The notes under the pieces: model-generated | Database searches by the model: none | What the model was told of the DNA's origin: nothing | Seen by the model: the letters and a program-made list of their open reading frames with translations, nothing else | Origin: Candidatus Poribacteria bacterium | GTDB lineage: Bacteria > Poribacteria > DTPJ01 > WJIO01 | Length of the DNA: 15,924 nucleotides | Assembly: GCA_014730235.1 (NCBI GenBank) | Contig: WJIO01000243.1 | Location: 1 to 15,924 of the forward strand | Reading direction: 5' to 3' | Translations under genes and position numbers: made by a program | Shown: piece by piece, positions 14,292 to 15,924 of the stretch | How the letters are laid out: the number at the start of each line of letters is the position of its first letter | Numbering within the stretch: the stretch's first letter is position 1

Positions 14292-15047
14292 TTAAACTTG
14301 TTTAAAACGCTCCTGATTTCTAAAATAAATAAAATAAGACAGAGCTACAAAAAATCCCATACCCAAAAATCCAAAAAGAGCCGCCCCTTCAAGATCCCAA
14401 AAAATTATAAGACCAGCCGTTTCCATTATCCAGGTTAAAATATAGACTAAAAACAGCAGATTCACCGGAATTTCCTTTGGCCGTATCATCAATGTAACAA
14501 TAAAAGCAGTCAAAAACCATCCAGCAAAGTTAATCCAGGGAATTCCAAAATATCCGCCATTTTCATGCCAGGTCCACAACCCCCAGTGGACCATCTGAGG
14601 ATCAAGAAAAAGATCCCATGCGGTAATCGCTAGACCGCTGATCAAAGCAAAGAAAAAAAACGAGGATGATCCGGCTATCCGTCTCGCCACAGCCCACGAA
14701 GGAGGAAGCATCATAAGCCATGCCAGGGGAATTAATAATGGCACTCCCAATAATTGTGGTTGTAATTTATCAGTATATGTGTAATCTCCAAAAGGAAAAC
14801 CTGTAGAGGCCCCAATAGCCTCAATAAACCATGTAAAAGATATTATAACACCTGCAATAAAAAGCGAACTTTTTAGTCCGGTATTTAAGATCAGGGAAAC
14901 AAAAACAACAGTAGCTTGAGCCAAAACACTTATACTTATGAATATAGTAAAAATATCCCCACCCCACCATTTTTCAACAAAAGGCATAAAAAGCATTATT
15001 ATAAGCCAGACGGGGATTAATAAGAACGGTATTTTCCTTAAATTCAT
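14292..15047 (-). CDS. cruF: Carotenoid biosynthesis membrane protein, CruF/DUF422 family (carotenoid 1',2'-hydratase-like)
   Basis: The 251-residue protein has about seven hydrophobic segments. It carries the DUF422 pattern: FIEAIGASTGFPFGDYTYTD (74-93), LLGVPLLIPLAW (99-110), TAWDLFLDPQM (142-152) and GIPWINFAGW (168-177). Characterised members (CruF in cyanobacteria and Deinococcus) add water to the psi end of acyclic carotenoids, making a tertiary hydroxyl that a CruG-type enzyme may glycosylate. The glycosyltransferase two genes downstream fits this. The ATG at 15047 has AGG directly before it, too close for a good ribosome site, and an in-frame TGA just upstream rules out an earlier start. 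Confidence 0.85.
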   Translation of the reverse strand: MNLRKIPFLLIPVWLIIMLFMPFVEKWWGGDIFTIFISISVLAQATVVFVSLILNTGLKSSLFIAGVIISFTWFIEAIGASTGFPFGDYTYTDKLQPQLLGVPLLIPLAWLMMLPPSWAVARRIAGSSSFFFFALISGLAITAWDLFLDPQMVHWGLWTWHENGGYFGIPWINFAGWFLTAFIVTLMIRPKEIPVNLLFLVYILTWIMETAGLIIFWDLEGAALFGFLGMGFFVALSYFIYFRNQERFKQV

Positions 15048-15345
15048 CCTGCTGAAATCACTTATACTTTTATATTGTAATTATTAAAAAATGAATATTA
15101 CTTAATTGTTATTCTGAGCAGAGCGAAGAATCTCATCTCCCCTTTTTCAGAGGGGTATTAAGGGCAATGGCACTTACTTGGTATTCACTGTTTTTCCCAG
15201 GATTGCAACCGTTAGCCATTTAATTCTATGCTTCATTATAGAATTCATCATTCCTACCTTCGCAGGAATGACAGTATATAGAGTTTCTCATTATCACTAC
15301 ATTTAATCTTGAAGAGCCAGATAATTTTAAGAAAAGGTATATTGA
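15048..15345. other. 298-bp gap between crtB and cruF with repeats
   Basis: No gene is seen. It contains a TTCTGAGCAGAGCGAAGAATCT-like dispersed motif (about 15110-15134), a CCCCTTTTTCAGAGGGG hairpin (15139-15155) and family A copy 5 (15248-15319). The gap makes it likely that cruF and the genes after it have their own promoter, but none could be assigned with confidence. Confidence 0.55.
15248..15319 (-). repeat. Dispersed palindromic repeat, family A, copy 5
   Basis: Read on the minus strand it begins GGCTCTTCAAGATTAAATG, continues GTAGTGATAATGAGAAACTC and ends in TCATTCCTGCGAAGGTAGGAATGA-type palindromic sequence (arms 15248-15255 and 15264-15271). It is the most diverged of the five copies and has the short palindrome. 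Confidence 0.65.
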
Positions 15346-15924
15346 TCAAAATTCCATAACAGCATCATATCTTTTTGATCGCCACCATATCCCCGGAAGA
15401 CGTCGAATTTTACCCCAGTTACTCACATAGGCCCGGCGATTAAAGACATCGTAATCATTGGCTTCAATGTCTTCCAAAATCCCTCGATATAACTCAGCCG
15501 CCGCAGAGATTGAAAACCTACCATCAGCATCAAGCATCCCGATTCCCGGTATCGCTTCATCATATAACTGACGGTTTCGATTTATCTGAAATTTCATAAA
15601 CTCACGCCATCGTTGATCAACTTTTCCAGCGGCAATATCATTCTCAGTCAAACCAAAATCACTCAATTCATCCTGAGGTAAATACAAACGTCCATTTTGC
15701 CAGTCTTCACCCACATCCCGAAGTATGTTGTTGATTTGAAGAGCCACACCAAGCTTTATGGCGTAAGGTATGGCTTCCGATCCGGTAAATCCAATTATAT
15801 ACATAACCATCAGACCCACTGTAGAAGCGACACCATAACAATATTCAGTCAGTTCTTCAAAGTTAGAATATCGCGTTAACACCAGATCCCTGGCCACACC
15901 ATCAATAAGCTGTTGTGCATAGCC
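15346..15924 (-). CDS. crtB: Phytoene synthase CrtB (C-terminal part; runs off the right edge)
   Basis: The frame is open to the window edge, giving 192 residues and a stop. The first residues seen are [14 protein letters not shown], part of the conserved middle of squalene/phytoene synthases, followed by [12 protein letters not shown]. The second aspartate-rich motif is [19 protein letters not shown], with D70 and D74 counted from the edge, and binds the diphosphate-magnesium complex. CrtB joins two geranylgeranyl diphosphates to phytoene. The GTG at 15897 is internal and not a start. The carotenoid genes downstream favour phytoene synthase over squalene or hopanoid relatives. Confidence 0.88.
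   Translation of the reverse strand, partial: GYAQQLIDGVARDLVLTRYSNFEELTEYCYGVASTVGLMVMYIIGFTGSEAIPYAIKLGVALQINNILRDVGEDWQNGRLYLPQDELSDFGLTENDIAAGKVDQRWREFMKFQINRNRQLYDEAIPGIGMLDADGRFSISAAAELYRGILEDIEANDYDVFNRRAYVSNWGKIRRLPGIWWRSKRYDAVMEF

Noticed and set aside
15346-15897. CrtB starting at the GTG at 15897
   Set aside because: Conserved family sequence ([11 protein letters not shown]) continues upstream to the window edge, so this GTG is an internal valine and the gene is cut by the window.
1-15924. tRNA or rRNA genes
   Set aside because: I noticed no tRNA-like TTCGA loop with matching acceptor arms and no rRNA sequence; a dedicated scan was not possible.

Overview
The window looks like part of the chromosome of an AT-rich Gram-negative bacterium. 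It encodes a TonB-dependent outer-membrane receptor, a predicted outer-membrane beta-barrel, a LolA-like periplasmic protein and a lipoprotein. The intergenic regions carry short palindromic repeats and CCCCTTT/AGGGG-type repeats of a kind I associate with Desulfobacterota, Nitrospirota and neighbouring lineages; that placement is inference and weak. Every convincing gene lies on the minus strand, so transcription runs from high to low coordinates.

From the right edge (15924 down to 9320) there is a carotenoid cluster. It contains the C-terminal part of a CrtB-type phytoene synthase, a CruF/DUF422 carotenoid hydratase-like membrane protein, PlsY, a membrane-anchored family 2 glycosyltransferase of the CruG/CrtQ kind, a secreted LolA-like protein, a predicted outer-membrane beta-barrel and a CrtI-type carotenoid desaturase. 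From cruF to crtI the genes are tightly spaced, except for a 95-nt gap with a hairpin before the glycosyltransferase. Together they suggest synthesis of a hydroxylated, glycosylated and perhaps acylated acyclic carotenoid, with two envelope proteins that could move it to the outer membrane.

Next comes a single small FMN-binding (pyridoxamine-phosphate-oxidase-like) gene (8773-9141). It is followed by a molybdenum-cofactor operon (8462 down to 5549): a DUF523-DUF1722 protein, moaA, moaC and a mogA/moaB-type gene. The last two overlap.

Between 5213 and 1907 lies a B12-uptake transcription unit. It has a sigma70-like promoter, a cobalamin riboswitch, an intrinsic terminator whose stem can pair with the B12-box region, a BtuB-like receptor starting at TTG, and, 1 nt later, a lipoprotein whose sequence divides into seven beta-propeller repeats. 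The layout recalls the BtuB-BtuG pair of Bacteroides.

The left end (1-1022) is the N-terminal part of a GAF-PAS sensor protein cut by the window edge. The region between it and the B12 unit (1023-1906) has no intact gene. It holds two inverted copies of a dispersed palindromic repeat, identical over 78 bp, that enclose a structured segment with a plus-strand terminator and what look like remnants of decayed genes. Five copies of this repeat family and at least two of a second family are scattered between genes across the window.
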